NCBI RefSeq assembly: GCF_021462285.1
Contig: NZ_CP082787.1
Span: forward strand, 186,001-250,000
DNA length: 64,000 bases
Origin: Serratia entomophila
GTDB lineage: Bacteria > Pseudomonadota > Gammaproteobacteria > Enterobacterales > Enterobacteriaceae
Reading direction: 5' to 3'
The notes under the pieces are model-generated. The model saw nothing but the letters and a program-made list of their open reading frames with translations, did not search any database and had not been told where the DNA came from. This document shows positions 1 through 9,002 of this stretch, piece by piece (position 1 is the first letter of the stretch; every line of letters begins with the position of its first letter). Position numbers and translations under genes: made by a program.

Positions 1-1229
1 GGCTGTGGCAGTTAGCCATCGAGCAGGGGCGCATCGCCCATATCGTTCCGCAGCCGGAAGGGCTGGAATGGCGCAGCGACGCGCTGGATGCGCAGGGTGG
101 GTTGGCGCTGCCGGCGTTTGTCGAGCCGCATATCCACCTGGACACCACCCAGACCGCCGGTCAGCCGGCCTGGAACCAGTCCGGCACGCTGTTTGAGGGC
201 ATTGAACGCTGGGCCGAGCGCAAGGCGTTGCTGACCCACGAAGACGTCAAGCAGCGCGCCTGGCAGACGCTGAAATGGCAGATCGCCAACGGCGTGCAGT
301 ATGTGCGCACCCATGTTGACGTTTCCGATCCCACCCTGACCGCGCTGCGCGCCATGCTGGAGGTGAAGCAGGAGGTGGCGCCCTGGGTGGCGCTGCAAAT
401 TGTCGCCTTCCCGCAGGAGGGCATCCTGTCTTATCCCAATGGCGAAGCCCTGCTGGAGGAGGCGCTGCGGCTGGGCGCCGACGTGGTGGGCGCCATTCCG
501 CACTTCGAGTTTACCCGTGAATACGGCGTAGAGTCGCTGCATAAGGCGTTTGCGCTGGCGCAGAAATACGATCGGTTGGTGGACGTGCACTGCGACGAAA
601 TTGACGATGAGCAGTCGCGCTTTGTCGAGACGGTGGCGGCGCTGGCGCTGAAGCTGGAGATGGGGGCGAAAGTGACCGCCAGCCACACCACGGCGATGCA
701 CTCCTACAACGGCGCTTATGCCTCGCGGCTGTTCCGCCTGCTGAAGATGTCCGGCATCAACTTTGTCGCCAACCCGCTGGTGAACATTCACCTGCAGGGG
801 CGTTTCGACAGCTATCCGAAGCGGCGCGGCATCACGCGGGTGAAGGAGATGCTGGAGGCGGAGATCAACGTCTGCTTCGGCCACGACGACGTGTTCGATC
901 CCTGGTACCCGCTCGGTACCGCCAACATGCTGCAGGTGTTGCATATGGGGCTGCACGTCTGCCAGCTGATGGGCTATGGCCAAATCGACGACGGGCTGAA
1001 GCTGATCACCAGCCACAGCGCGCGCACCCTGCATCTGAGTGATTACGGCCTGGCGGCGGGCAACAGCGCCAACCTGGTGATCCTGCCGGCGGAAAGCGGT
1101 TTTGATGCGGTGCGGCGGCAAACGCCGGTGCGCTATTCGGTCCGGCAGGGGGCGATCATCGCCGAAACTCAACCGGCAGAAACCACGCTGTATCTGCAGC
1201 AGGATGAGAAGGTGGATTTCCGGCGCTGA
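1..1229 (+). CDS. codA: Cytosine deaminase, 5'-truncated by the window edge
   Basis: The reading frame is open from the first complete codon at position 3, so the start lies outside the window. The product hydrolyses cytosine to uracil and ammonia in the pyrimidine salvage pathway. The protein is nearly collinear with E. coli CodA. Visible amidohydrolase metal and catalytic motifs are EPHIHLD near the start, HCDEIDDEQ in the middle, ASHTTAMHS, and GHDDVFDPW towards the C-terminus. About 409 codons are present, against roughly 427 residues in E. coli, so only the N-terminal tip is missing. In E. coli codA follows the permease gene codB; any codB would be just left of this window. The gene converges on tsgA with a shared terminator between them. 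An internal TTG at 102 is not a credible start, because homology continues upstream of it. Confidence 0.95.
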   Translation, partial: LWQLAIEQGRIAHIVPQPEGLEWRSDALDAQGGLALPAFVEPHIHLDTTQTAGQPAWNQSGTLFEGIERWAERKALLTHEDVKQRAWQTLKWQIANGVQYVRTHVDVSDPTLTALRAMLEVKQEVAPWVALQIVAFPQEGILSYPNGEALLEEALRLGADVVGAIPHFEFTREYGVESLHKAFALAQKYDRLVDVHCDEIDDEQSRFVETVAALALKLEMGAKVTASHTTAMHSYNGAYASRLFRLLKMSGINFVANPLVNIHLQGRFDSYPKRRGITRVKEMLEAEINVCFGHDDVFDPWYPLGTANMLQVLHMGLHVCQLMGYGQIDDGLKLITSHSARTLHLSDYGLAAGNSANLVILPAESGFDAVRRQTPVRYSVRQGAIIAETQPAETTLYLQQDEKVDFRR

Positions 1230-1241
1230 CCGCCGCAGCAT

Positions 1242-1270
1242 AAAAAAGGGCGCCTCAGGGGCGCCCTTGT
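1242..1270. terminator. Bidirectional terminator between codA and tsgA
   Basis: A 9-bp inverted repeat, AAGGGCGCC (1246-1254) and GGCGCCCTT (1260-1268), encloses a 5-nt loop. A-rich sequence on the left gives a U-run on the minus strand; the U-run on the plus strand is short. It lies between the convergent codA and tsgA genes, so it can serve both, and more strongly tsgA. Confidence 0.75.
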
Positions 1271-1288
1271 TGCATTACAGTTGGCCGA

Positions 1289-2473
1289 TCAATGCGTGAC
1301 GTGGCCGTGGCTGCGGTGCTTGGTCACGAAGCCCAGCAGCAAGCACATCACGAACACCGCCAGGTACAGGCCGTTGGCGGTGGTCAGCGCGGCGTGCGCG
1401 CCGCCCTTCGCCACGATCGGGCCGGTGACCACGAAGGTCAGCATGGTGCCGATGGTGCCGCAGGTCAGGATGAAGTTGACCAGCTTCGGTGAAGACACCT
1501 TGGTCTGCAGCGAGCCCAGGGTGATCAGCGTGGTGTAGATAGCGCTCGAGACGAAGCCCAGGGCCATGATGTAGTAGCTCAGGTGCTCCGGGTTATCGGT
1601 GCTGACGAACAGGTACATCGCGCCGGTGGCCAGCGCGGCCAGCACGGTGACGATACGCTGCAGGTCGAAGAAGCGCAGGATAAAGCTGAACACCCACATG
1701 CCGACCATGTACGAGGTCCAGAAGTCGCTCACCAGCTTGCCGGCCTGGCCGATATCCATGCCGAACGACTTGGTGGCGTATTCCGGCACCCACTGAATGA
1801 AGCCCAACTGGCCGAGGATGTAGCACAGCGCGGCGATAGCCAGGAACAGTACGCCGATGCCCCATTTCTCTTTGGCGACGGGCTGGCCGGCGTCGGCGCC
1901 TTTTTTACCCAGCACCGGGAACTCGGAGCACAGGGTCAGCACGAAAATGCCGACATACAGCAGGCCGATGCAGGCGTAAACCCAGTACCAGCCGATGTGG
2001 CGCGCCAGCAGCATAGCGGCGACGATCGGGAAGATCATGCCGGCCATGCTGAAGAAGGAGTCGGTGAACAGCAGGCGCGAACCGCGCTGGCGGCCGGCAT
2101 ACATATGGGTGATCAGGAAGGTACCGATCGACATGGTGATACCGCTGACCACGCCGAGGATAAACATGCACAGCGAGAACATGGTCAGGCTTTTGCCGAG
2201 CATCAGCCCAGCCACCGCCAATACCATCAGCACGAAGCCGAAGATCAGCTGGCGCTTCAGCGGGATGATTTCCATCAGCCAGGCATTGAGGAAGATCGAA
2301 ATCAAAATGCCGGCGTTGAGGAAGGTAAAGGTATTACTCATGCTGGAAACCGGCAGGTTAAAGTATTCTGCAATGTTTCCCATCACCATCCCTGTGACGA
2401 TCACTAAAGCACCGGTCAGCGCGTACGAAAAGAAGCTGATCCAGGTAAGCCGTATGCGGTTACTGTCATTCAT
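1289..2473 (-). CDS. tsgA: MFS transporter TsgA
   Basis: The 394-residue protein is a major facilitator superfamily membrane protein with about 12 hydrophobic segments, almost superimposable on E. coli TsgA (393 aa). The N-terminus reads [21 protein letters not shown] and the gene ends in a short His-rich tail. TsgA is grouped with sugar-type MFS transporters in the inner membrane; its substrate is not established. In E. coli it lies beside ppiA and the nir genes. Here about 3 kb of beta-glucoside genes separate tsgA from ppiA. The start is an ATG at 2471-2473 and matches the family start. Confidence 0.93.
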   Translation of the reverse strand: MNDSNRIRLTWISFFSYALTGALVIVTGMVMGNIAEYFNLPVSSMSNTFTFLNAGILISIFLNAWLMEIIPLKRQLIFGFVLMVLAVAGLMLGKSLTMFSLCMFILGVVSGITMSIGTFLITHMYAGRQRGSRLLFTDSFFSMAGMIFPIVAAMLLARHIGWYWVYACIGLLYVGIFVLTLCSEFPVLGKKGADAGQPVAKEKWGIGVLFLAIAALCYILGQLGFIQWVPEYATKSFGMDIGQAGKLVSDFWTSYMVGMWVFSFILRFFDLQRIVTVLAALATGAMYLFVSTDNPEHLSYYIMALGFVSSAIYTTLITLGSLQTKVSSPKLVNFILTCGTIGTMLTFVVTGPIVAKGGAHAALTTANGLYLAVFVMCLLLGFVTKHRSHGHVTH

Positions 2474-2664
2474 TGTATAGGCCTGATTATGTCTGTTAGA
2501 GGTTTTAAAACTGGCATAAGGCCGCTGGCTTTTCCTGGCAAAAGCAGAAAAAAGTCCCGATCAGGCCACCAGGAGGCGGATCCTAGCACAGACCACGGGA
2601 GTTTTTGTGATGGCAGTCGGTTTTTTGATGCAATCAATGAAAGGTGATGAAATATTTTTGTGAT

Positions 2665-3648
2665 CTATTTGCGCACCGTCACGATCGAATCGCGGCTGAT
2701 AATCTGCGGCGTGAAATCAAGCGCCGGCGTGGTTGGGTCGATCAACAGCCGCGTCGCATGCTGTGCCATCTCGCTGATGGGGAAGTGCACGCTGGTCAAC
2801 GCCGGGCGAACAAAGGGCGCGCGCTCACCGCTGTCGTAACAGATCAGCGAAATATCCTGCGGCACCCGCAGCCGGTGTTCGTTGATCGCCAGCAGCGCGC
2901 CGATGGCCATTTCTTCGTTACAGCAGTAAATGGCGGTCGGGGCGGTTTCCTGTTGCAGCAGCTGGTCGGTGCAGCGGTAGCCGCTTTCCAGATCGTAAAC
3001 GCCTTCCAGGCAGGCCAGCGGCTTGATGTGCGCCGCCTGCATCGCCTGTTCGAAACCCTGCAGCCGCAGCAGGCTGGAAGGGCGTTCGCGCGGGCCGCTA
3101 ATGCAGGCGATGCGCCGATGGCCGGCATCGATCAGCCGCTGTGTCGCCATGCGGCTGGCGCGCGGATGATCGAAAGTGACGCAACGCTCCTCCAGGCCCG
3201 GCACCAGGCGATCGAGCAGCACAAAGTGGCGCTGCTCGGCTGCCAGCTGGCGCAATTGGCCGTCGCTGAGAAAGCGCACGTGCAGGATCACCCCGTCGCA
3301 GCGCAGGTTGAACAGGCGCTGAATCGCCTGCCATTCGTTTTCGGCGCTGCTGCGCCCCTGTGTGACCAGCAGCTGTTTGCCGTGGGACTCGGCTTCGGTC
3401 TGCACAAAATCCATTAAGGCGCCGAAGAAGCCACCGCGGTAAGAGGTGGTGACCAGGCCCAGCGTGTTGCTGTGGCTGGAGGCCAGCGCGCGTGCTGCGG
3501 GGTTGGGGGTATAACCGAGCTGGGCGACCGCGCGTTCAACCTTCTCGCGAGTCGGCGCCTTGACGTTGCTGTCGCCGTTCACCACGCGAGACACGGTGGC
3601 GCGGGATACGCCCGCCAGTGCCGCGACATCTTCCAGTGTCACCATCAT
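2665..3648 (-). CDS. LacI-family transcriptional repressor of the adjacent beta-glucoside operon
   Basis: This 327-residue protein has the LacI/GalR layout. An N-terminal helix-turn-helix with the signature VTLEDVAALAGVSRATVSRVVN and a hinge helix ending in AARALA are followed by a periplasmic-binding-protein-like sensor domain to the C-terminus. It lies directly downstream of the GH4 6-phospho-beta-glucosidase gene in the same orientation, with a terminator-like hairpin in the 78-bp gap, which would lower its expression relative to the enzyme. It probably binds the 18-bp palindrome at 5447-5464 and responds to a phosphorylated beta-glucoside; both points are inference. Two ATG codons are adjacent (3648 and 3645); the second has better spacing from the AGGAG ribosome binding site. 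AscG-like repressors are the nearest functional comparison. Confidence 0.88.
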   Translation of the reverse strand: MMVTLEDVAALAGVSRATVSRVVNGDSNVKAPTREKVERAVAQLGYTPNPAARALASSHSNTLGLVTTSYRGGFFGALMDFVQTEAESHGKQLLVTQGRSSAENEWQAIQRLFNLRCDGVILHVRFLSDGQLRQLAAEQRHFVLLDRLVPGLEERCVTFDHPRASRMATQRLIDAGHRRIACISGPRERPSSLLRLQGFEQAMQAAHIKPLACLEGVYDLESGYRCTDQLLQQETAPTAIYCCNEEMAIGALLAINEHRLRVPQDISLICYDSGERAPFVRPALTSVHFPISEMAQHATRLLIDPTTPALDFTPQIISRDSIVTVRK

Positions 3649-3665
3649 CCGACTCCTGTTTACGA

Positions 3666-3691
3666 CAAAACGGGCTCGGCGAACCGAACCC
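3666..3691 (-). terminator. Intra-operon terminator-like hairpin between GH4 gene and lacI-type gene
   Basis: Read on the minus strand, GGGTTCGG and CCGAGCCC pair over 8 bp (one G-U) around a TTCG tetraloop, followed by GTTTTG. It lies in the gap between the GH4 enzyme and the repressor gene, where partial termination would reduce repressor expression. Confidence 0.6.
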
Positions 3692-3726
3692 CTGCATGTT
3701 GCCTGAAACTCCGCGCCGAGCGACGG

Positions 3727-5034
3727 TCAGTTAAACTGCGGCAGGTAAGGCTGATTCACCGCCAGCACCTCTTCCAACAGCGGTTGCGCCACGTTGGCGT
3801 TGGCGACCAGCGGGTTGGTGATCAACGCCAGCAGGCCGCTGCGGCGATCGCCGTGCACCGCCGCCTCGATGGTCAGGCGCTCGTAGGCTTTCACCTGCTG
3901 GGTCAAGGCATGCATCGAATCCGGCAATGTGCCGAAGGTCAGCGGATGCGCGCCCTGAGCGTCGACGATACAGTTGATTTCTATCACAGCATCGTCCGGC
4001 AAGCCACGGATCGCGCCGCGGTTTGCGGTATTGACCACTAATTGCGTACCAAGATTATTATGGATGGCGCGAATCAGCTCCAGCGCCACTTGCGAATAAT
4101 ATGAACCGCCGCGGAAGCTGAGCTGTTCCGGCTTGCTGTCCAGATGCGGATCGGCATACAGCTCGAACAGCTCCTTCTCCACCTTCATCACCTGCTCGGC
4201 GCGGGTGCCGCGCTCGGCGGCGGCGGCCACTTCTTCGGCCAGCATCTCTTTCGTCTGGTAGAAATAGCGGTGATACGGGCAAGGGATGGCGCCGACCGCG
4301 CGCAGGAAGTCCGGTTGCCACGGCTCTTCCTTGATATTGTTCATGGTCAGGGCCGCGCCGTCGCACAGCATGTCGATCACCTTGCCGGTCACGTCGCGGC
4401 CGTTTTGCGTCACCCGGTGCACCCACACCATGTGGTTCAGGCCGGCGAACTGCAGCTGCACCTCCTCATAAGGCGTTTTCAGCATGTTGGCGATCATGTG
4501 GTGCATGCTGATCGGTACATTGCACAGGCCGATGATCTTGGCCTGGGTGTAGCGCGATACCGCTTCGGTCACGATGCCGGCCGGGTTGGTGAAGTTGATG
4601 ATCCAGGCGTCCGGCGCCAGCTTTTCCACCCGGCGGGCGATGTCCAGCATCACCGGAATGGTGCGCAGCGCCTTGGCGAAGCCGCCGACGCCGGTGGTTT
4701 CCTGGCCGATCAGATGATACTTCAGGCCCAGCCGCTCGTCGGCGGCGCGCGCCGGCAACTGGCCAACGCGGAACTGCGTCAGCACGAAGCTGGCGCCGCG
4801 GATGGCTTCGTCCAGAGCAAAGTGCACGCTGACCTTTACCTGCTCCAGGCCGTGGCGCGCCAGCATGCGGCGGGTCAGGGCTGCGATGATCTCCACCTTG
4901 CTGCGCCCCGGCTCGACGTCCACCAGTGCCAGTTCGGTGACCGGCAGCTCTTCGATACGTTCGATCAGTCCGTCGACCAGTTCGGGGGTGTAGCTGCTGC
5001 CGCCGCCGATCACGGCGATTTTCAATGAGCTCAT
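3727..5034 (-). CDS. 6-phospho-beta-glucosidase, glycoside hydrolase family 4
   Basis: The 435-residue protein has the GH4 layout: an N-terminal NAD-binding Rossmann motif [10 protein letters not shown] (residues 9-18), the NFTNPAG motif around 147-153, Cys171 in GLCNVP and His201 in GLNHMVW. Cys and His at these places coordinate the catalytic Mn2+ in the family. GH4 enzymes hydrolyse 6-phospho-glycosides by an NAD-dependent oxidation, elimination and reduction route; LicH and ChbF (CelF) are close functional relatives. The likely substrate is a cytoplasmic 6-phospho-beta-glucoside delivered by a PTS. The gene overlaps the upstream IIA gene by 4 bp (ATGA), so the two are translated together. 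I leave the symbol blank because substrate (cellobiose-, arbutin- or chitobiose-type) cannot be decided from sequence. Confidence 0.92.
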   Translation of the reverse strand: MSSLKIAVIGGGSSYTPELVDGLIERIEELPVTELALVDVEPGRSKVEIIAALTRRMLARHGLEQVKVSVHFALDEAIRGASFVLTQFRVGQLPARAADERLGLKYHLIGQETTGVGGFAKALRTIPVMLDIARRVEKLAPDAWIINFTNPAGIVTEAVSRYTQAKIIGLCNVPISMHHMIANMLKTPYEEVQLQFAGLNHMVWVHRVTQNGRDVTGKVIDMLCDGAALTMNNIKEEPWQPDFLRAVGAIPCPYHRYFYQTKEMLAEEVAAAAERGTRAEQVMKVEKELFELYADPHLDSKPEQLSFRGGSYYSQVALELIRAIHNNLGTQLVVNTANRGAIRGLPDDAVIEINCIVDAQGAHPLTFGTLPDSMHALTQQVKAYERLTIEAAVHGDRRSGLLALITNPLVANANVAQPLLEEVLAVNQPYLPQFN

Positions 5035-5381
5035 GGGCGGGCCTCCATCTGTGCCTGGCGGCGATACAGTTCGATCATGTCGCCCGCCAGATCCTGAATC
5101 ACCATGGCGTTCATCAGGTGGTCCTGCGCGTGTACGGTGATCAGATTGATCGCCAGCTTGCCGCAGCCTTCATCCATGCCGATCAGCTCGGTCTGGATCA
5201 GGTGAGCCTTTTTCACCCAGGTTTTGGACTCGGCCATGTGTTGGGCGGCGGCGGGGAAATCCCCGGCGCGCGCCTGCTGCAGCGCCATCAACGCGCTGCT
5301 GCGCGCGCTGCCGGAGAACACCAGCAGTTCCATGATGGTGCTTTCAAAATCGGCGCTGATTTCAGTCATCAATTCACTCAC
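5031..5381 (-). CDS. PTS lactose/cellobiose-type EIIA component
   Basis: This 116-residue protein matches the small helical IIA domain of the lactose/cellobiose PTS family (ChbA, CelC, LacF). The conserved HAQDHLM motif is at residues 84-90, and the first histidine is the expected phosphorylation site. IIA receives phosphate from HPr and passes it to IIB. The start is GTG at 5379-5381, preceded by GGGAG at good spacing; a later in-frame ATG has no ribosome binding site. It is the first gene of an operon with the GH4 enzyme and LacI repressor. No IIB or IIC gene is present: the next gene upstream is ppiA, which is divergent. It must therefore work with components encoded elsewhere. Confidence 0.9.
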   Translation of the reverse strand: MSELMTEISADFESTIMELLVFSGSARSSALMALQQARAGDFPAAAQHMAESKTWVKKAHLIQTELIGMDEGCGKLAINLITVHAQDHLMNAMVIQDLAGDMIELYRRQAQMEARP

Positions 5382-5446
5382 GCTTTTTCTCCCGTCATTG
5401 TGCGGCGATGGCGCCGGCGGATATCGGCATTATGGCGCTCCGACAA

Positions 5447-5464
5447 AATGAGAGCGCTCTCATT
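5447..5464. promoter_or_regulatory. LacI-family operator upstream of the beta-glucoside operon
   Basis: AATGAGAGCGCTCTCATT is a perfect 18-bp palindrome with a central GC step, the usual form of a LacI/GalR operator. It lies 66 bp before the IIA start. A CATAAT hexamer on the minus strand at 5429-5434 is a possible -10 element, which would put the palindrome over the -35 region and allow steric repression. Binding by the repressor encoded at 2665-3648 is inferred from proximity. Confidence 0.7.
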
Positions 5465-5723
5465 AATGTAGAGTAACCCGAATGACGAAGCAAACCGGGA
5501 GTTGTGTCGCAAAACGCAACGAAGGCGGGAAAAGAGCAAAAAATGCGTGACGCAGTTGGCAAAAGGGGCGGTGGCGATCATACTTTCGGCAGTAAAAATC
5601 GGGGCCGGCTAAGATATGTCCCACAATTGCGTAAATATAGGTAAATGGCTGGTACTTGCCGATACAGCTCTTTAGAATCAAAGCGCTTTTCCGTTGTTTG
5701 TCTCTCAGAGAAAGGACCCGTTA

Positions 5724-6293
5724 ATGTTCAAACGTACTTTAGTGACCTTCGTTGCGCTGTGTTCCCTGACAGCAATGGCGCCCGCTGCATTAGCCGCCGG
5801 CGAAACCCATGTCATGCTGACCACCTCGGCAGGGAATATCGAATTGGCGCTCGACAGTCAGAAGGCTCCGGTTTCCACCAAGAACTTCGTCGACTACGTG
5901 AACAACGGCTACTACAACAACACCGTTTTCCACCGCGTGATCCCGGGCTTTATGGTTCAGGGCGGCGGGTTTACTGCGGATATGCAGCAAAAATCCACCA
6001 ACGCGCCAATCAAGAACGAAGCCGATAACGGCCTGCGCAACCTGCGCGGCACCATTTCTATGGCGCGCACCGCCGACAAAGACAGCGCCACCAGCCAGTT
6101 CTTCCTGAACGTGGCGGACAACGCCTTCCTGGATCACGGCCAGCGCGACTTCGGCTATGCGGTGTTCGGCAAGGTGGTGAAGGGCATGGACGTCGTGGAC
6201 AAGATTTCCCAGGTGCCGACCGGCAACGTCGGCCCGTATCAGAACGTACCGACCAAACCGGTGGTGATTCTGTCAGCCAAAGTGCTGCCGTAA
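5724..6293 (+). CDS. ppiA: Periplasmic peptidyl-prolyl cis-trans isomerase A (cyclophilin)
   Basis: The 189-residue precursor has a Sec signal peptide of about 24 residues ending ALA, then a cyclophilin domain. It catalyses cis-trans isomerisation of prolyl bonds in periplasmic protein folding. Recognisable cyclophilin motifs are [14 protein letters not shown] and TSQFFLN, and the sequence follows E. coli PpiA to its AKVLP end. I chose the ATG at 5724, preceded by GAGAAAGGA, because it begins the signal peptide; an upstream in-frame start at 5694 would add ten unrelated residues. The 341-bp gap before it is shared with the divergent PTS/GH4 operon. Confidence 0.95.
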   Translation: MFKRTLVTFVALCSLTAMAPAALAAGETHVMLTTSAGNIELALDSQKAPVSTKNFVDYVNNGYYNNTVFHRVIPGFMVQGGGFTADMQQKSTNAPIKNEADNGLRNLRGTISMARTADKDSATSQFFLNVADNAFLDHGQRDFGYAVFGKVVKGMDVVDKISQVPTGNVGPYQNVPTKPVVILSAKVLP

Positions 6294-6300
6294 GTTATGC

Positions 6301-6335
6301 GGCCGATCCCGTCGGGGTCGGCCGGTTGTTCCTTC
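6301..6335 (+). terminator. Terminator of ppiA
   Basis: GGCCGATCCC (6301-6310) pairs with GGGGTCGGCC (6314-6323), giving 10 bp including one G-U pair around a 3-nt loop, and is followed by the T-rich stretch GGTTGTTCCTT. Confidence 0.6.
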
Positions 6336-6440
6336 TGAAGCCTTGCCTGCATCACTGTTTTTCCCCCCTTCGCATGTTCTAATCAGCAGACTATAACCAG
6401 ACCGGAAATCCGGCGTCTTTTCTCTGGATGAGTTGCTGCC

Positions 6441-8126
6441 ATGTATGAATTTAACCAGGTGCTGCTGCTGTTGCAGCAGATGTGCGTGTATCTCGTTATT
6501 GCTTATCTGTTGAGCAAAACCCCGCTGTTCATTCCGCTGATGCAGGTGACTATCCGCCTGCCGCACAAGCTGCTGTGCTACGTGATTTTCTCGGTGTTCT
6601 GCATCATGGGCACCTATTTCGGGCTGCACATTCAGGATTCCATCGCCAACACCCGCGCCATAGGCGCGGTGCTCGGCGGCCTGCTGGGCGGGCCGTCGGT
6701 GGGCTTCCTGGTGGGGCTGACCGGCGGCTTGCACCGTTACACCCTGGGGGGCATGACCGACGTCGCCTGTGCGATTTCGACGGTGTCGGAAGGCTTGGTC
6801 GGCGGCATCGTGCACAGCATCGCCATGCGCCGCGGCCGCATCGAACTGCTGTTCAACCCGCTGTTCGTCGCCGGAGTGGCGCTGGTGGCGGAGGTGCTGC
6901 AGATGGCGATTATCCTGGCGGTGGCGCGCCCTTATGGCGAGGCGCTGCGCCTGGTGGAGCACATCGCGCTGCCGATGATGATCGCCAACACCGTCGGCGC
7001 CGCCATGTTTATGCAGATCCTGCTGGACCGGCGCGCGATGTTCGAGAAATACACCAGCGCCTTCTCCTCCAAGGCGTTGAAGATAGCCGAGGGCACCGAG
7101 GGCATTTTGCGCCAGGGCTTCGATCAGGAAAACAGCATGAAGGTCGCCCGGGTGATTTATCAGGAGCTGGGCATCGGCGCGGTGGCGATCACCGACCGCG
7201 ACAAGCTGCTGGCGTTTATCGGCATTGGCGACGATCACCACCTGCCGGGCACGCCGATCGCCTCGGTGCACTCGCACCGCGCCATCGACAACAACGAAGT
7301 GGTGTACGCCGACGGCAATCAGCTTTCCTACTGCTGTTCGATCAATCCGGGCTGCAAGCTGGGCTCGACGCTGGTGATCCCGCTGCGCGGCGAAAACCAA
7401 CGGGTGATCGGTACCATCAAACTGTATGAACCCAAGAGCCAGCTGTTCAGCACCATCAACCGCACGCTGGGTGAGGGCATCGCCAGCCTGCTGTCGGCGC
7501 AGATCATGGCCGGGCAGTATGAACGCCACAAACAGCTGCTGGCGCAGTCGGAAATCAAGCTGTTGCATGCGCAGGTCAACCCGCACTTCCTGTTCAACGC
7601 GCTGAATACGCTGGTGGCGGTGATCCGCCGCGACGGCGAGCGTGCCTGCGAACTGGTGCAGTACCTGTCCACCTTTTTCCGCAAGAACCTGAAACGCTCG
7701 GACGATGAGGTCAGCCTGGCGGATGAGATCGAGCATGTGAACGCCTACCTGCAAATTGAGAAAGCCCGCTTCGCCGATCGGCTGGAGATTGCGGTATCGC
7801 TGCCGGAAGAGCTGTTGCGGGTGCGCCTGCCGGCGTTTTCGCTCCAGCCGATCGTTGAGAACGCCATCAAGCACGGCACCTCCCACCTGCTGGGCGTGGG
7901 GCGGATCGACATCGGCGCGCGGCGCGAAGGGGACCGTCTGCTGCTGCAGGTGACCGACAACGCCGGGCTGTTCCGGCCGGAGCCTGACCGCAGCGGGCTG
8001 GGCATGAACCTGGTGGATAAACGCATTCGCGTGCGTTATGGCGAGGGTTATGGCGTGCAGGTAGATTGCCAGCCCGATAGCTTTACCCGCATTACGCTCA
8101 ATGTTCCCATGGCGAGGGCCGCCTGA
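6441..8126 (+). CDS. btsS: Sensor histidine kinase BtsS (pyruvate sensing)
   Basis: This 561-residue protein is a LytS-type kinase and closely follows E. coli BtsS (YehU). Residues 1 to about 190 form the multi-spanning 5TM-5TMR_LYT sensor, a GAF-like domain follows at about 220-350, and the kinase core contains the phospho-acceptor motif [11 protein letters not shown] with His382 and the ATP-binding motif ENAIKHG. In E. coli BtsS is a high-affinity receptor for extracellular pyruvate and phosphorylates BtsR, which activates the pyruvate transporter gene btsT (yhjX). The stop codon overlaps the btsR start by one base (TGATG), so the pair is co-translated. No btsT gene is present in the window. 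Confidence 0.95.
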   Translation: MYEFNQVLLLLQQMCVYLVIAYLLSKTPLFIPLMQVTIRLPHKLLCYVIFSVFCIMGTYFGLHIQDSIANTRAIGAVLGGLLGGPSVGFLVGLTGGLHRYTLGGMTDVACAISTVSEGLVGGIVHSIAMRRGRIELLFNPLFVAGVALVAEVLQMAIILAVARPYGEALRLVEHIALPMMIANTVGAAMFMQILLDRRAMFEKYTSAFSSKALKIAEGTEGILRQGFDQENSMKVARVIYQELGIGAVAITDRDKLLAFIGIGDDHHLPGTPIASVHSHRAIDNNEVVYADGNQLSYCCSINPGCKLGSTLVIPLRGENQRVIGTIKLYEPKSQLFSTINRTLGEGIASLLSAQIMAGQYERHKQLLAQSEIKLLHAQVNPHFLFNALNTLVAVIRRDGERACELVQYLSTFFRKNLKRSDDEVSLADEIEHVNAYLQIEKARFADRLEIAVSLPEELLRVRLPAFSLQPIVENAIKHGTSHLLGVGRIDIGARREGDRLLLQVTDNAGLFRPEPDRSGLGMNLVDKRIRVRYGEGYGVQVDCQPDSFTRITLNVPMARAA

Positions 8127-8851
8127 TGTTAAACGTACTTATCGTCGACGATGAACCCTCCGCGCGCGACAACCTGCGCCACCTGCTGGAGGCCGAGGCT
8201 GGGGTCAACATTATCGGCGAGTGCGCCAATGCCATAGAGGCCATCAGCCAGATCCATCGCCTGCAGCCGGACGTGGTATTTCTCGATATTCAGATGCCGC
8301 GCGTCAGCGGGCTGGAAATGGTCGGCATGCTGGATCCCAACCGCATGCCGCATATCGTGTTCCTGACCGCCTATGACGAATACGCGGTGCAGGCGTTCGA
8401 AGAGCACGCGTTCGATTATCTGCTGAAGCCGGCGGAGCCCAAACGGCTGAGCAAGACGCTGCAACGCCTGCGGCAGCGCAGCGCGCCGCAGGATGTCGCG
8501 ACGCTGGAAGAGAGCGCCGGCTATTTGAAATACATCCCCTGCACCGGCCACAGCCGCATCTATCTGCTGCGTTTCGACGAAGTGGTGGCGATCCGCTCGC
8601 GGCTGAGCGGGGTGTTCGTGGTGCGTAACGACGGCATGGAGTGCTTTACCGAGCTGACGCTGCGTACGCTGGAAAGCCGCACGCCGCTGGTGCGTTGCCA
8701 TCGGCAGTACCTGGTCAATCTGGAACAGGTGCGCGAGATCCGCTTCGAAGAAGGCGGCGCGGCGGAGATGATCATGCCGGCCGGCGAGCCGGTGCCGGTC
8801 AGCCGGCGCTATCTGAAGGCGCTGAAGGAAGAGCTGGGGCTGCGCGGGTGA
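8126..8851 (+). CDS. btsR: LytTR response regulator BtsR
   Basis: The 241-residue protein has an N-terminal receiver domain with the acidic pair DDE near residues 8-10 and phospho-acceptor Asp54 in FLDIQMP, then a C-terminal LytTR DNA-binding domain from about residue 135. It is the cognate regulator of BtsS and matches E. coli BtsR (YehT). In E. coli it binds direct repeats upstream of btsT in response to pyruvate. It starts within the last codon of btsS. A terminator follows at 8890. Confidence 0.95.
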   Translation: MLNVLIVDDEPSARDNLRHLLEAEAGVNIIGECANAIEAISQIHRLQPDVVFLDIQMPRVSGLEMVGMLDPNRMPHIVFLTAYDEYAVQAFEEHAFDYLLKPAEPKRLSKTLQRLRQRSAPQDVATLEESAGYLKYIPCTGHSRIYLLRFDEVVAIRSRLSGVFVVRNDGMECFTELTLRTLESRTPLVRCHRQYLVNLEQVREIRFEEGGAAEMIMPAGEPVPVSRRYLKALKEELGLRG

Positions 8852-8889
8852 GCGTGATCTTAGGGCGATTCTGAAAATATTGGCTTAAC

Positions 8890-8915
8890 GGGCGTCCTGA
8901 TGGCGCCCTTTTTGT
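8890..8915 (+). terminator. Terminator after btsSR
   Basis: GGGCGTC (8890-8896) pairs with GGCGCCC (8902-8908), 7 bp with one G-U pair and a 5-nt loop, followed by a run of T. Confidence 0.7.
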
Positions 8916-9002
8916 TTGTCCTTGACGGGGTTACGCCGCGCTTATAGCTTTATTGCATCAACAGGCGCTTTTCGCGCCGCGTCAGCGTCAAAGGAAAAGA
9001 AA

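Noticed and set aside
12..1241. Long minus-strand open frame of 409 codons opposite codA
   Set aside because: The plus-strand frame is clearly CodA with all catalytic motifs. The minus frame is a GC-rich shadow without recognisable homology.
1583..2407. Plus-strand open frame opposite tsgA
   Set aside because: Composition is extremely His/Gln/Asp-rich, as expected from the reverse complement of a membrane protein gene; tsgA is well supported.
5501..5525. Possible CRP site near GTTGTGTCGCAAAACGCAAC
   Set aside because: Only one half-site is close to TGTGA and the other does not match TCACA; too weak to report as a site although ppiA and the PTS operon could be CRP-controlled.
5378..5681. Short minus-strand frames in the IIA-ppiA gap
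   Set aside because: They overlap the operator and promoter region, lack good ribosome binding sites and have no recognisable homology.
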